DNA from: Undibacterium sp. KW1
GTDB taxonomy: Bacteria > Pseudomonadota > Gammaproteobacteria > Burkholderiales > Burkholderiaceae_D
Assembly (NCBI RefSeq): GCF_009937955.1
Contig: NZ_AP018439.1
Coordinates: 6,324,001-6,388,000 of the forward strand
Length of the DNA: 64,000 nt
Direction: 5' to 3'
The position numbers and the translations under genes were made by a program. The notes under the pieces were generated by a model, which was not told the origin of the DNA, made no database searches, and saw only the letters and a program-made list of their open reading frames with translations. Positions 7,681-16,536 of the stretch are shown here, one piece after another. The stretch's first letter is position 1. Every line of letters starts with the position of its first letter.

Positions 7681-10437
7681 TTATTTCGCCACAGCCGCCT
7701 TGGCCTTGGCTTCGTCCGCAGCAATAAAGACACTCATTTTGGCCGGGTCTATATACCGGCGGAAGGCATCGTTCACCTGTTCCAGTGTCAGCGCCTGTAT
7801 CTTGTCGTCCATGGCTTGTGACCAGGCCCAGGTGCGCTTCAGGTACAGATTGCTGTTCCAGCCGCTGGCTACTGCACCATCGCTGCTGCGCCCTTGTACT
7901 CTTTGCTGCAAGAGCCCGGATTTGGCTTTGGCCAGTTCATCGGCAGTGAAGCCTTCTTTGAGGGCGCGTGCCAGTTCTTCCTTGACGGCGATTTCCAGTT
8001 TTTCCAAATTCTGTGGTGCCGCCGTGGCGTTGATACTGAAGCTACCGACCGGATCAATTTCCCCGGCAGTCAGGCTGGAACCGCCGCCATAAGACAGACC
8101 ATCTTTTTGACGTATGCGCTCCATGACGCGCGAGTTCATGCCGGCACCGCCACCAAAAATATAATTGGCCACACGCAGAGCAGGGAAGTCGGCATCGTCT
8201 TCACGCAAAGTCAGGTTCATGCGGCTGGAATAAACGCCATTTTCCTTGTCAGGTGTATTGAAGGTTTGGCGCACCACACTGACCTCCTGACGCTTGCTGG
8301 CCAGGCGGGTGTAAGGAGACTTGCTGGTCCAGCCATCAAACACTTTGGCAACCGTCTGTTTCGTGCTATCTACATCAAAATCACCGACGATGGACAATTC
8401 ACCCTTGGATACGCCATAGAAATCCTTATGGAAAGCCTTGATGTCTTCCAGCTTGAGATCGCGTATGGCTTTCAGCGATTCATCCAGTGTCATGGATGCA
8501 CGTACATCGCCTTTTGGATAGGTATTGAAATGCTGGGCCAGGGCGCGGCTCGCGACCGCAGATGGCTCATTGCGGGATGCCTCTATGCCGACCAGGGCTT
8601 TTTCTTTCAATTGTTTGAATTCGCTTTCCGGGAAATTGGCTTCCTTCAGGACATGCGCCACCAGTTCCAGTGCCGCAGGCAAATTTGCCTTGGTGGTCTG
8701 GAATGAATACAGGCCGCCACTCATTTTCAGCTTGGACATCTCATCAGACAGTTGTGCGCGGGAATATTTGCTGGTGCCTGTGCTCAACAAACCACCGGTA
8801 AAGCCCAAGACACTGGCTTTACCGAACAGGGTTTTTTCATCACCCCAATGCAAACTCAGCGAGACATTTACGGTTTCGCCCCTGGTCTTTTTAGGTAATA
8901 GGGCTACCTGCAGATTGCCTATGTTGCTCACTTGCGTGCGCTTGTCGATATTCGCCGGGGATGGGTCAAATACTTCTGCCGTCAGTGTTGCTTCTTTGGG
9001 TTTAAAGTCTTTCATGACTTCAGCAATACCAGGAGCCGTCGGTATTTCGGCACGCTGTGGATTATCTTCCGGGATAAAGCTGCCTACGGTACGGTTGTCA
9101 CGCACCAGATATTTTTTCACGGCAGCAGTGACTTCTTCGGCAGTGACTTTGCCTGCATCATCCCTGTCCTTGAACAGATAGCGCCAGTCACCCATGGCGA
9201 TATATTCAGACATGCTGATCCCTATGGATTCGTGGTTGTTCAGCAGTTTTTCATAGTAGTTGGCATTATCGCGTTTGATGCGTTCCAGCTCTTCCCTGGT
9301 CGGTGGATTATTCTTGAACTCTTCTATACCTGCCAGCAGCATATCTCTCGCCGCATCGACGGATTCGCCTTTCTTGACCACGGCACCAATGATCTTCAGG
9401 CCAGGCTCTACATGGCCCATGCTGCTGGAAAATACTTGTACCAGCTTGCCGGTTTCCACCAGTTGTTTATGCAGGCGGCCATGTGGTGCGCCAGCCAGTA
9501 TGCTGCCTGCATAACTCAGGGCATCACGGTCATGGTGCAGGCCAGCCGGTACTTTATAGGCGATCATGACCATCTGGCTGTCACCCTTGCGGCGCACGAC
9601 AAAGCTGCGTTCGCCATCCTGAGTTGGTTCTGTAGTCCAGAACTGTGGCAGGCTGCGCGTTGGTTTGGCGATCTTGCCAAAGGAGGCATTGATCCATTGC
9701 AGGGCTTTTTCAGCTTCAAACTTACCGGCTACCAGCAGCACGGCATTGTCTGGCTGGTAGTAGTTGCGATAAAAGGCTTGCAGGTTTTCTATCTTGACGT
9801 TTTCTATATCGCTGCGGTTACCTATGGTCGAATTGCCATAGTTATGCCAGTCAAAGGCCACGCTTTGCATGCGTTTCATGAGTACAGCTCCGGGTGAGTT
9901 CTCACCGCGTTCATATTCATTGCGCACGACCGTCATCTCGGTGTCGAGGTCTTTTCTGGCAATATTGGAATTGACCATGCGGTCAGCTTCCATCTCCAGT
10001 GCCCATTTCAGGTTGTCATCACTGGCCTGGAACAGTTCAAAATAATTGGTGCGGTCCAGTGAGGTGGTGCCATTGATGCGCATGCCACGCTTATTGAAAT
10101 CTTCCGTAATTTTAGGATTGGTAGGTGTGCCCTTGAACATCAGATGTTCCAGCAAATGCGCCATGCCGGTTTCGCCATAGTTTTCATGGCGTGAACCAAC
10201 CAGATAGGTGACATTCACCGTCACTGTCGGTTTGGATGCATCTGGCATCAGCAATACGCGCAGGCCATTGGGCAGACGGTATTCCGTGATTCCCTCAACA
10301 CTGGTCACCTGGCTGACACCTTTGGGCAGAGTGTCTGCCAGGGTGACCGGGGCGGTAAACAGGATAGCGCCGCCCAGTACCAAAGCGCGCAAGACGGGTT
10401 TGAGAGTAAGCTGCATGCCAGAGCGTAGTTGTTGCAT
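7681..10437 (-). CDS. M16 family zinc peptidase (pitrilysin-like), exported, two-lobe
   Basis: 918 residues with a signal peptide (about 1-35, ending TLAD). The inverted zinc motif HLLEH is at residues 94-98 with the third ligand Glu174 (RNEYE) 76 residues later, the standard M16 spacing. The second half carries the non-catalytic M16C-type lobe, including the GGGAGMNSRVMERIRQKDGLSY region. Active and inactive halves in one chain make the clam-shell that degrades peptides in the periplasm. A paralogue with the same plan lies at 21769-24543. AAGGA seven bases upstream supports the ATG. Confidence 0.93.
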   Translation of the reverse strand: MQQLRSGMQLTLKPVLRALVLGGAILFTAPVTLADTLPKGVSQVTSVEGITEYRLPNGLRVLLMPDASKPTVTVNVTYLVGSRHENYGETGMAHLLEHLMFKGTPTNPKITEDFNKRGMRINGTTSLDRTNYFELFQASDDNLKWALEMEADRMVNSNIARKDLDTEMTVVRNEYERGENSPGAVLMKRMQSVAFDWHNYGNSTIGNRSDIENVKIENLQAFYRNYYQPDNAVLLVAGKFEAEKALQWINASFGKIAKPTRSLPQFWTTEPTQDGERSFVVRRKGDSQMVMIAYKVPAGLHHDRDALSYAGSILAGAPHGRLHKQLVETGKLVQVFSSSMGHVEPGLKIIGAVVKKGESVDAARDMLLAGIEEFKNNPPTREELERIKRDNANYYEKLLNNHESIGISMSEYIAMGDWRYLFKDRDDAGKVTAEEVTAAVKKYLVRDNRTVGSFIPEDNPQRAEIPTAPGIAEVMKDFKPKEATLTAEVFDPSPANIDKRTQVSNIGNLQVALLPKKTRGETVNVSLSLHWGDEKTLFGKASVLGFTGGLLSTGTSKYSRAQLSDEMSKLKMSGGLYSFQTTKANLPAALELVAHVLKEANFPESEFKQLKEKALVGIEASRNEPSAVASRALAQHFNTYPKGDVRASMTLDESLKAIRDLKLEDIKAFHKDFYGVSKGELSIVGDFDVDSTKQTVAKVFDGWTSKSPYTRLASKRQEVSVVRQTFNTPDKENGVYSSRMNLTLREDDADFPALRVANYIFGGGAGMNSRVMERIRQKDGLSYGGGSSLTAGEIDPVGSFSINATAAPQNLEKLEIAVKEELARALKEGFTADELAKAKSGLLQQRVQGRSSDGAVASGWNSNLYLKRTWAWSQAMDDKIQALTLEQVNDAFRRYIDPAKMSVFIAADEAKAKAAVAK

Positions 10438-10626
10438 AAAATCCTTCTATGATTTCAGGGTACAAAAATAATAAATCCGCCGGGCGGATTACACCTGACG
10501 GATATGATTTATGAAAATAGGTAAAGTTGCAGCTATTTTGTAATAAAGATAGACGACATTTGCCGACCAGCACTAAATGACTCTACACTAGTCGAATTGT
10601 AACTATGTGTTAAATATAGTCATTTG

Positions 10627-11463
10627 TCAATTGTGTGCTGGATTGTGCGTGGACTTCACTTCCAGCGTCTGGCTGCCACTCCAGCTATCACCTGGTGCCA
10701 GCATGATGGGGCGTAATATCGTCGCTGCCTCCACACACAGCATATTGTTTTCACCGCCAGCATGCAGGTCATTGATCTTGGCAGCGCCTGCACCGGGATT
10801 CCAGACCACGGCATCAGCAAAACCGCTGCTGCGTATAAGGGTGCTTTGTTGTGGCTGACGCAATTCAAGCTGGGCCGGGACCTGACCATAGATGCGGTCG
10901 GTTTCGCGGGTGATGTGCAGGCTGGGCTCCGCTTCCAGGCAATGATCTGCCCCTGTAACGGTATCGCGGTAATACAGACCCTGCAGGCCATGCAGGCTGA
11001 CATCCGCAATGTCCTGCACCGCCAGGTAGGTATGCAGAGCCGTGCTGAAGCTGAAATTGGTGTCGCCCGTGTTGTGTATGTCCAACACGATTTGCAGGCT
11101 ATTGCCCAGTATGCTGACCCGCAATTCTGCGCGAAAGACATAAGGCCAGATAGTCAGTCGGGCGATGTTTTCTTTGAGCTCATAGACGGCCTGGGCCGCA
11201 CCGCTTTCCAGCAAGCCAGACTGCAAGAGCTTCCATTCAGAAGTGCGGGCAAAACCATGCTTGGGTAAAGTACCTTGATTGGAAAACTGCGGGAACACCA
11301 CCGGCACACCACCACGGATGGCGACACCATCCTGAAAGGCCGAGGTCTGGCTCATGAATAATTGCTCAACCCCGCCCGCAGGTATCCAGGAACACAGATG
11401 CGCGCCCTGGCTGGCAATTTTTGCGGTGGCACCGTCTTGGGATGTGAGGCTGAGGAAATTCAT
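10627..11463 (-). CDS. yeaD: D-hexose-6-phosphate mutarotase (aldose 1-epimerase family)
   Basis: 278 residues, the usual size for YeaD-type hexose-6-phosphate mutarotases. Family blocks seen are GAHLCSWIPAG near the start, IRGGVPVVFPQFSNQG (phosphate/sugar binding region), KHGFART, and ALHTYLAV with the catalytic histidine. It interconverts alpha and beta anomers of hexose-6-phosphate in the cytoplasm; there is no signal peptide. It is on the same strand as, and downstream of, the M16 gene but 163 bases after its start region, so probably separately expressed. Family A element copy 2 lies 86 bases upstream of its start. Confidence 0.9.
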   Translation of the reverse strand: MNFLSLTSQDGATAKIASQGAHLCSWIPAGGVEQLFMSQTSAFQDGVAIRGGVPVVFPQFSNQGTLPKHGFARTSEWKLLQSGLLESGAAQAVYELKENIARLTIWPYVFRAELRVSILGNSLQIVLDIHNTGDTNFSFSTALHTYLAVQDIADVSLHGLQGLYYRDTVTGADHCLEAEPSLHITRETDRIYGQVPAQLELRQPQQSTLIRSSGFADAVVWNPGAGAAKINDLHAGGENNMLCVEAATILRPIMLAPGDSWSGSQTLEVKSTHNPAHN

Positions 11464-11548
11464 GCAGGTTTTCTTTCAGTAAATGTTGACATGCATCAGT
11501 GTAATGGATAGTTGCGCAAATGGTATGAGTTTGCCATCTTCCAATACA

Positions 11549-11728
11549 GGACTTATGCAAAATTGTCCCAACGAGGCTAACGCATTTAGGAAACCGCCCT
11601 TGCAAGGGCGGTTCGTTTCGTTGGCATACAGCATGCTGTATGAAACTCCAACTACACCGCAGCGACGACGACAGTACTTTAGTACGGCTAGGAGCTGCAA
11701 CGCGGTTGAGGCGGTTTTGCATACGTCC
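11549..11728 (+). repeat. Family A inverted-repeat element, copy 2 (MITE-like, 180 bp)
   Basis: The same 180-bp element as at 138-317, in opposite orientation and of equal length. Terminal repeats are GGACTTATGCAAAATTGTCCC and, from the other end, GGACGTATGCAAAACCGCCTC. Internal palindromes are at 11592-11613 (perfect, 22 bp) and 11625-11642 (perfect, 18 bp). Where the two copies differ inside these palindromes, both partners of a pair have changed. It separates the divergent mutarotase and SirB2-like genes. Short open frames across it are shadows. Confidence 0.75.
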
Positions 11729-11801
11729 TGACACGACAAAAAAAGCTGGCTTTCGGTTAGTATGGCAGACACAAAAATCTACCACGGAAACCAGACCCAC
11801 C

Positions 11802-12185
11802 ATGTCCATCAACTATCTCGCCATTAAACACCTGCATCTGACTTGTGTGGGATTGAGCGGCAGCTTGTTCCTGCTACGCGGCATCTGGAAAATGCGTGAC
11901 TCTGCGATGCTGGATAAGCGCTGGGTAAAAGTGTTGCCGCATGTGATAGATACGCTCTTGCTGGCCAGCGCCCTGACGCTGGCAGTATTGAGCGGGCAAT
12001 ATCCCTTCCAGCAAAACTGGCTGACCGCAAAATTATTTGCCCTGATACTGTATATCGTTCTTGGCACAGTCGCCTTGAAACGTGGCAAGACACCCGCCAT
12101 ACGCACTGCTGCTTTCATCGCTGCCGTCCTGGTTTTTGCTTATATCATCAGCGTTGCCCTGAGCAAGCAAGTCATACCATTCTGA
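11802..12185 (+). CDS. SirB2-like integral membrane protein
   Basis: 127 residues from the ATG at 11802; the frame is open further upstream but that part is family A repeat DNA. Four hydrophobic segments are visible (about 12-30, 42-65, 72-95 and 103-122). The motifs KHLHLTCVGLSGSLFLLRG, MLDKRWVKVLPHVIDTLLL and ALKRGKTPAIRTAAF are those of the SirB2 family, named for an invasion-gene regulator in Salmonella but of unknown biochemical function and broadly found in proteobacteria. It is followed 26 bases later by the amidase and may be cotranscribed. Confidence 0.8.
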   Translation: MSINYLAIKHLHLTCVGLSGSLFLLRGIWKMRDSAMLDKRWVKVLPHVIDTLLLASALTLAVLSGQYPFQQNWLTAKLFALILYIVLGTVALKRGKTPAIRTAAFIAAVLVFAYIISVALSKQVIPF

Positions 12186-12211
12186 TCAATGAGACGTAAG
12201 AGATATTTTTC

Positions 12212-13774
12212 ATGAGCATCTATTTTTGCAAACCAAAGTTCAGTCTCAGCCTGCTTGCTGCTCTGCCCCTGCTATATGGTCAGCAAGTCTTTGCCAGCGA
12301 GACCCTGCATGAACTGGCGCAAGATTTGCAGGCCGGTAAAACCACGGCACAGCAGATTTTTGATAGCTATGATGCGCGCATACAAATATATAACCAGGGC
12401 ATACAGGCGGTGACCACACGTAATCCGCAAGCCCGGGCAGACGCATTGGCAGTAGATCTGCAAAAAACACCACGTGGCAGCCTGGCGGGTTTGCCCTTGC
12501 TTTTGAAAGATAATATCGCCGCGCGCGGCATGGTGACCACCGCCGGTTCACTGGCGCTGGCAGACAATCTGGCAGTGCAGGATGCACCTGTGGTAGCCCG
12601 TTTGCGCGCCGCCGGAGCCATCATTCTTGGCAAGGCCAATCTCAGTGAATGGGCGAATCTGCGTTCATCCCAATCAACCAGTGGCTGGAGCAGTGCCGGC
12701 GGACAAACCCGCAACCCCTATGCACCTGAGCGTAGCCCCTGCGGTTCCAGCGCTGGTTCAGGTGCTGCGGTAGCTGCGCGTTTGATCCCTGCTGCCATCG
12801 GTACAGAAACCGATGGTTCCATCGTTTGCCCGGCATCGGTGAATGGTCTGGTCGGTTTGAAACCCACCATAGGCCTGGTCAGCCGCACCGGCATCGTCCC
12901 GCTCAGCCATAGCCAGGATACGGCTGGCCCCATGACCCTGAACGTGCGCGATGCGGCGATGTTATTGAATGTCATGGCTGGCAGCGATGCGCAAGACCCG
13001 GCCACCCGCGCTGCCAACCGCCACCGCAGCAAGGACTATACCGCAGGCTTGCACACCAGCGCCTTGCAAGGCAAGCGCCTGGGCATAGTACGCAAACTGG
13101 TAGATGGTTATGACACCGCGACCAAGATGTTGTTCGACCAGACCCTGGTCACCCTGATTGCGCAAGGCGCTACCGTCGTAGATCAGATAGACCTGCCTTA
13201 TCTCGAAGAACTGGATAAAGATGAATTGACGGTCTTGCTGTATGAATTCAAGGCAGACCTGAACGCCTACCTGGCTAAAACCCCAGCCACCGTCAAAACT
13301 CGCAGCATGGAAGACGTAATTGCCTTCAATAAACAACATGCAGACACCGTAATGCCCTATTTCGCGCAGGAACTGATGGAGCAGGCTCAAGCCAAAGGCA
13401 AGCTCAGTGATGCCGCCTATCGCCAGGCCAGTGCCCGCATCAAGCTGCGCGCTGGCAAGCAGGGCATAGATGCCGTACTCAAAAAATACAAGCTCGATGC
13501 CCTGATTGCGCCAACGACCGGTACCGCCTGGCTCATCGACTACAAGGCCGGTGACGTGCTCGAAGGCAGTGCCAGCAGCCCGGCAGCAATCGCCGGTTAC
13601 CCACACCTGACCGTACCCATGGGGACAGTCAGGGGTTTGCCGGTTGGCTTGTCACTGTTTGCCGGTGCCTGGTCAGAAGCAAAATTGCTGAACATGGGCT
13701 ATGCCTTTGAGCAGGCCAGACCAGCCCTGCCCGCGCCCAGCCTGGCAACTACAGCAACGGCTGCAAATAAATAG
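12212..13774 (+). CDS. Exported amidase, amidase-signature family
   Basis: 520 residues with a signal peptide (about 1-29, ending QVFAS). The amidase-signature triad is complete: Lys99 in LLLKDNIA, cis-Ser179 in the glycine/serine-rich loop GSSAGSG, and nucleophile Ser203 in [11 protein letters not shown], with the usual 24-residue spacing between the serines. Such enzymes hydrolyse amides to carboxylate and ammonia. Export and the lack of gatB/gatC nearby argue against a role in tRNA amidation and for catabolism of an extracellular amide or amino-acid derivative. It ends 14 bases from the end of the convergent GMC gene. Confidence 0.9.
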   Translation: MSIYFCKPKFSLSLLAALPLLYGQQVFASETLHELAQDLQAGKTTAQQIFDSYDARIQIYNQGIQAVTTRNPQARADALAVDLQKTPRGSLAGLPLLLKDNIAARGMVTTAGSLALADNLAVQDAPVVARLRAAGAIILGKANLSEWANLRSSQSTSGWSSAGGQTRNPYAPERSPCGSSAGSGAAVAARLIPAAIGTETDGSIVCPASVNGLVGLKPTIGLVSRTGIVPLSHSQDTAGPMTLNVRDAAMLLNVMAGSDAQDPATRAANRHRSKDYTAGLHTSALQGKRLGIVRKLVDGYDTATKMLFDQTLVTLIAQGATVVDQIDLPYLEELDKDELTVLLYEFKADLNAYLAKTPATVKTRSMEDVIAFNKQHADTVMPYFAQELMEQAQAKGKLSDAAYRQASARIKLRAGKQGIDAVLKKYKLDALIAPTTGTAWLIDYKAGDVLEGSASSPAAIAGYPHLTVPMGTVRGLPVGLSLFAGAWSEAKLLNMGYAFEQARPALPAPSLATTATAANK

Positions 13775-13788
13775 CCTGCCTTTTTTGA

Positions 13789-15387
13789 CTACAAGGCAGC
13801 CCTGATCATATCCGCCGCCTTTTCCCCTATCATCATGGTAGGGGCATTGGTATTGCCGCCGATCAGGGTGGGCATGATGGACGCATCAACGACGCGCAAA
13901 CCTGTCATGCCATGTACGCGCAATTGCGGATCGACCACGGCCATCGCATCCACACCCATCTTGCAAGTGCCTATGGGGTGATACACGGTATCGCTGGTCT
14001 GGCGAAGGACTGCACGTATCTCATCATCAGTATGCACATTCGCCGTCTGGAAGTCACTGGTGCGGGCTGCTACCAGAGCCGGTGCATCCATGAGTTTGCG
14101 CGTCAGTTTAAAGCCCTTGACCATGTTTTCTATATCATCCGGATGCTCCAGGAAGCGTGGGTTGATCAGCGGCGCAGCCATGGGGTCTTTGCTGTCTAGC
14201 GTCACTTCACCGACACTCTTAGGGCGTAACAGGCACATATGACAGGAATAGCCATGACCCAGATGCAATTTGCGTGCATGGTCATCCAGCATGGCGAGCA
14301 CAAAATGCAGTTGTATGTCAGGCGCGCTCAGACTGGGATCAGTCTTCAAAAAGCCACCGCCTTCAGCTCCGTTTGAAGTCAGCAAGCCACGTCGTTGGCT
14401 TTGATAGCGGCGGAACTCTTTCACCATACGCAGGCTGCCGCCAGCGGATACACCGAGCAAGTCCAGGCTTTTGGCGCGGTATTTAAAAACGAAATCCGGG
14501 TGATCCTGCAAATTCTGGCCGACGCCAGGCAAGTCATGTACCACGGGTATCCCCAGCGCTTGCAAGGACTTGCCATCACCCACGCCAGACAGCATCAGCA
14601 ATTGTGGCGTCTGGAAAGCACCTGCCGCCAGCAAGACTTCCTTGCCTGCCTTCAGGGTCTTGGTCTGTCCGCCTTGCCGGTATTCCACACCAACGGCACG
14701 TTTTCCTTCAAACAATATGCGCGTCACATGGCAGCCGGTTTCCACTTGCAGATTACTGCGCTTGCCCATGTGCGGATGCAGGTAGCCACGTGCCGCAGTC
14801 CAACGTTCCCCATTATGCTGGGTGACCTGGTAGATGCCCACGCCTTCCTGCTCTTCACCGTTGAAATCCGTATTGATATTGAAGCCAGCCTGGCGGGCCG
14901 CTTCGAGATAAATTTGCTGGTAGGGATTATCGCTGCGCAGTTCACTGACATGCAGCGGGCCAGACTGACCATGGTAATGGCCGCCATGGGTTTCATTGTT
15001 TTCTGATTTTTTGAAGTAGGGCAAGACTTCATCATAAGACCAGCCAGTATTGCCGAGCGCTGCCCACTGGTCATAATCCTGCTTGTGACCACGGATATAC
15101 ACCATGGCATTGATGCCCGACGAGCCACCAAGCATCTTGCCGCGTGGCTGGTAACCACGCCTGCCATTCAGGCCGGGTTGTGGCACGGTTTCAAAGGCCC
15201 AGTTATTCAACTTGGTCGGCAGCATCGCCACTACACCCGTCGGGGTATTGACTACCCAGCTATCCCCCTTGCCACCGGATTCGAGGATGGTCACATGCAG
15301 ATTCGGGTCTTCCGTCAGGCGGCCAGCCACGGCACAAGCGCCGGAGCCGCCACCGACGACGATGTAGTCGGGTGTAGTAGTTGTCAT
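13789..15387 (-). CDS. GMC family FAD-dependent oxidoreductase (choline/alcohol dehydrogenase type)
   Basis: 532 residues. The FAD-binding Rossmann motif VVGGGSGACAVAGRL is at about 10-24, with ILESGG as the ribose-binding acidic end, the GMC signature GGSSGINAMVYIRG near 88-101, and the second signature GAFQTPQLLMLSG. The catalytic His470 sits in HPIGTCKMG and the FAD-binding C-terminus is VVDASIMPTLIGGNTNAP. The sequence is nearest to choline dehydrogenase-like primary alcohol dehydrogenases, but the substrate cannot be read from it. There is no signal peptide. A divergent AraC-type gene 129 bases away probably controls it. Confidence 0.92.
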   Translation of the reverse strand: MTTTTPDYIVVGGGSGACAVAGRLTEDPNLHVTILESGGKGDSWVVNTPTGVVAMLPTKLNNWAFETVPQPGLNGRRGYQPRGKMLGGSSGINAMVYIRGHKQDYDQWAALGNTGWSYDEVLPYFKKSENNETHGGHYHGQSGPLHVSELRSDNPYQQIYLEAARQAGFNINTDFNGEEQEGVGIYQVTQHNGERWTAARGYLHPHMGKRSNLQVETGCHVTRILFEGKRAVGVEYRQGGQTKTLKAGKEVLLAAGAFQTPQLLMLSGVGDGKSLQALGIPVVHDLPGVGQNLQDHPDFVFKYRAKSLDLLGVSAGGSLRMVKEFRRYQSQRRGLLTSNGAEGGGFLKTDPSLSAPDIQLHFVLAMLDDHARKLHLGHGYSCHMCLLRPKSVGEVTLDSKDPMAAPLINPRFLEHPDDIENMVKGFKLTRKLMDAPALVAARTSDFQTANVHTDDEIRAVLRQTSDTVYHPIGTCKMGVDAMAVVDPQLRVHGMTGLRVVDASIMPTLIGGNTNAPTMMIGEKAADMIRAAL

Positions 15388-15516
15388 ATTGTCTCTTAAT
15401 ATTATTGTGGTTCACACTATATTGCCGAAATCTGAGTTCCGGTGTAGCTTAGGATATTAAATCTTCAGACTCCAGAACGTAAGGACAAATCCTGCCAGCT
15501 TGCAGCGAATGCGCAG

Positions 15517-16536
15517 ATGAACAACAAAGTGCTCTCAGTACAGGACGCAGTATTTCCGGCTCACCCGTTTTCGGGTCTGCTGGCGATAGGCCGTGAGCGT
15601 GACTGGCGTTTGCAGGACATGTTCCCGGCGCTGGGCCTCAATGCAGAAGGCCGCCCGCCTGAGGATGTACGCATCAGCTATGCGCAAGCCAGGGAGAGTT
15701 TGCTGCAGGCACGGCATCATGGTGGCGCAGATCTGGGAATATTATCCGGTGCCCGCAAGTCCCTGCCAGCACTCGGTGCGATGGCGAGCGGCATGCTGGC
15801 ACAAGCGACATTGTCAGAGGCCATGCATTTTGGCCTGGAGTACCAGTTGATCGCCGGTGCCATGGTGCAATTGCAACTGGAGCCTGGTGAACACACATCG
15901 GTATTGACAGCGCAACCCCTGTTTGATGATAGCGAGTTACAGGATTTCCTGGATGCAGATCACCTGGCAACCGCCATCAACGTCAGCCGTGCCCTGTGTG
16001 GCGCGGCCCTGCACATCGACAGAGTGGAGTTGCGTGGTAACAGGCAAGCCAGTCGTTCTGTTGCCGAAGGTTTCTTTGGATGTCCCGTCGTCTATGGTGC
16101 CGATGTCAGCCGTGTCATCGTCAGCAACAAGGTACTCGATACCTTCTTGATCAACCCTGACCCTGGCCTCGCCGCCAACAGCAAAATGCGCTGCGATGCA
16201 GAGCTGGCCGCAGTCGGCCTGACAGGCAGGCAAAGCCTTTTGCACAAACTGGTCAGCCTGCAATGTGATTACCGCAGTGTGCCGGAACTGGCGAGCGCAT
16301 TGGGCATTAGCGAGCGTTCCCTGCATAGATTGCTGGCGCGTGAAGGCTGCTCTTACTTCCAGATCGCAGAAAGCCTGCGCATGGAAAAAGCCAGGCATTA
16401 TTTGCGTAACACCGACATGAGCCTGGACGACATCGCCGCACAATTACATTATTCAGACAGCCGCAGTTTTCGCCGCGCTTTTAAGCGGGCAGTAAATCTG
16501 ACGCCTTCAGAATTCAGACTGAATAATCTTATCTAA
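15517..16536 (+). CDS. AraC-family regulator with arabinose-binding-like N-terminal domain
   Basis: 339 residues. The N-terminal 200 residues match the Arabinose_bd-type sensor found in OruR/ArgR-like AraC proteins (EAMHFGLEYQLIAGAMV region). The C-terminal 90 residues hold two helix-turn-helix units (VPELASALGISERSLHRLLAREG and LDDIAAQLHYSDSRSFRRAFKRA), ending in the family TPSEFR motif. Its position, divergent from the GMC oxidoreductase, makes it the likely regulator of that gene. The stop codon directly abuts the stop of the convergent kinase gene, with no base between. Confidence 0.9.
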   Translation: MNNKVLSVQDAVFPAHPFSGLLAIGRERDWRLQDMFPALGLNAEGRPPEDVRISYAQARESLLQARHHGGADLGILSGARKSLPALGAMASGMLAQATLSEAMHFGLEYQLIAGAMVQLQLEPGEHTSVLTAQPLFDDSELQDFLDADHLATAINVSRALCGAALHIDRVELRGNRQASRSVAEGFFGCPVVYGADVSRVIVSNKVLDTFLINPDPGLAANSKMRCDAELAAVGLTGRQSLLHKLVSLQCDYRSVPELASALGISERSLHRLLAREGCSYFQIAESLRMEKARHYLRNTDMSLDDIAAQLHYSDSRSFRRAFKRAVNLTPSEFRLNNLI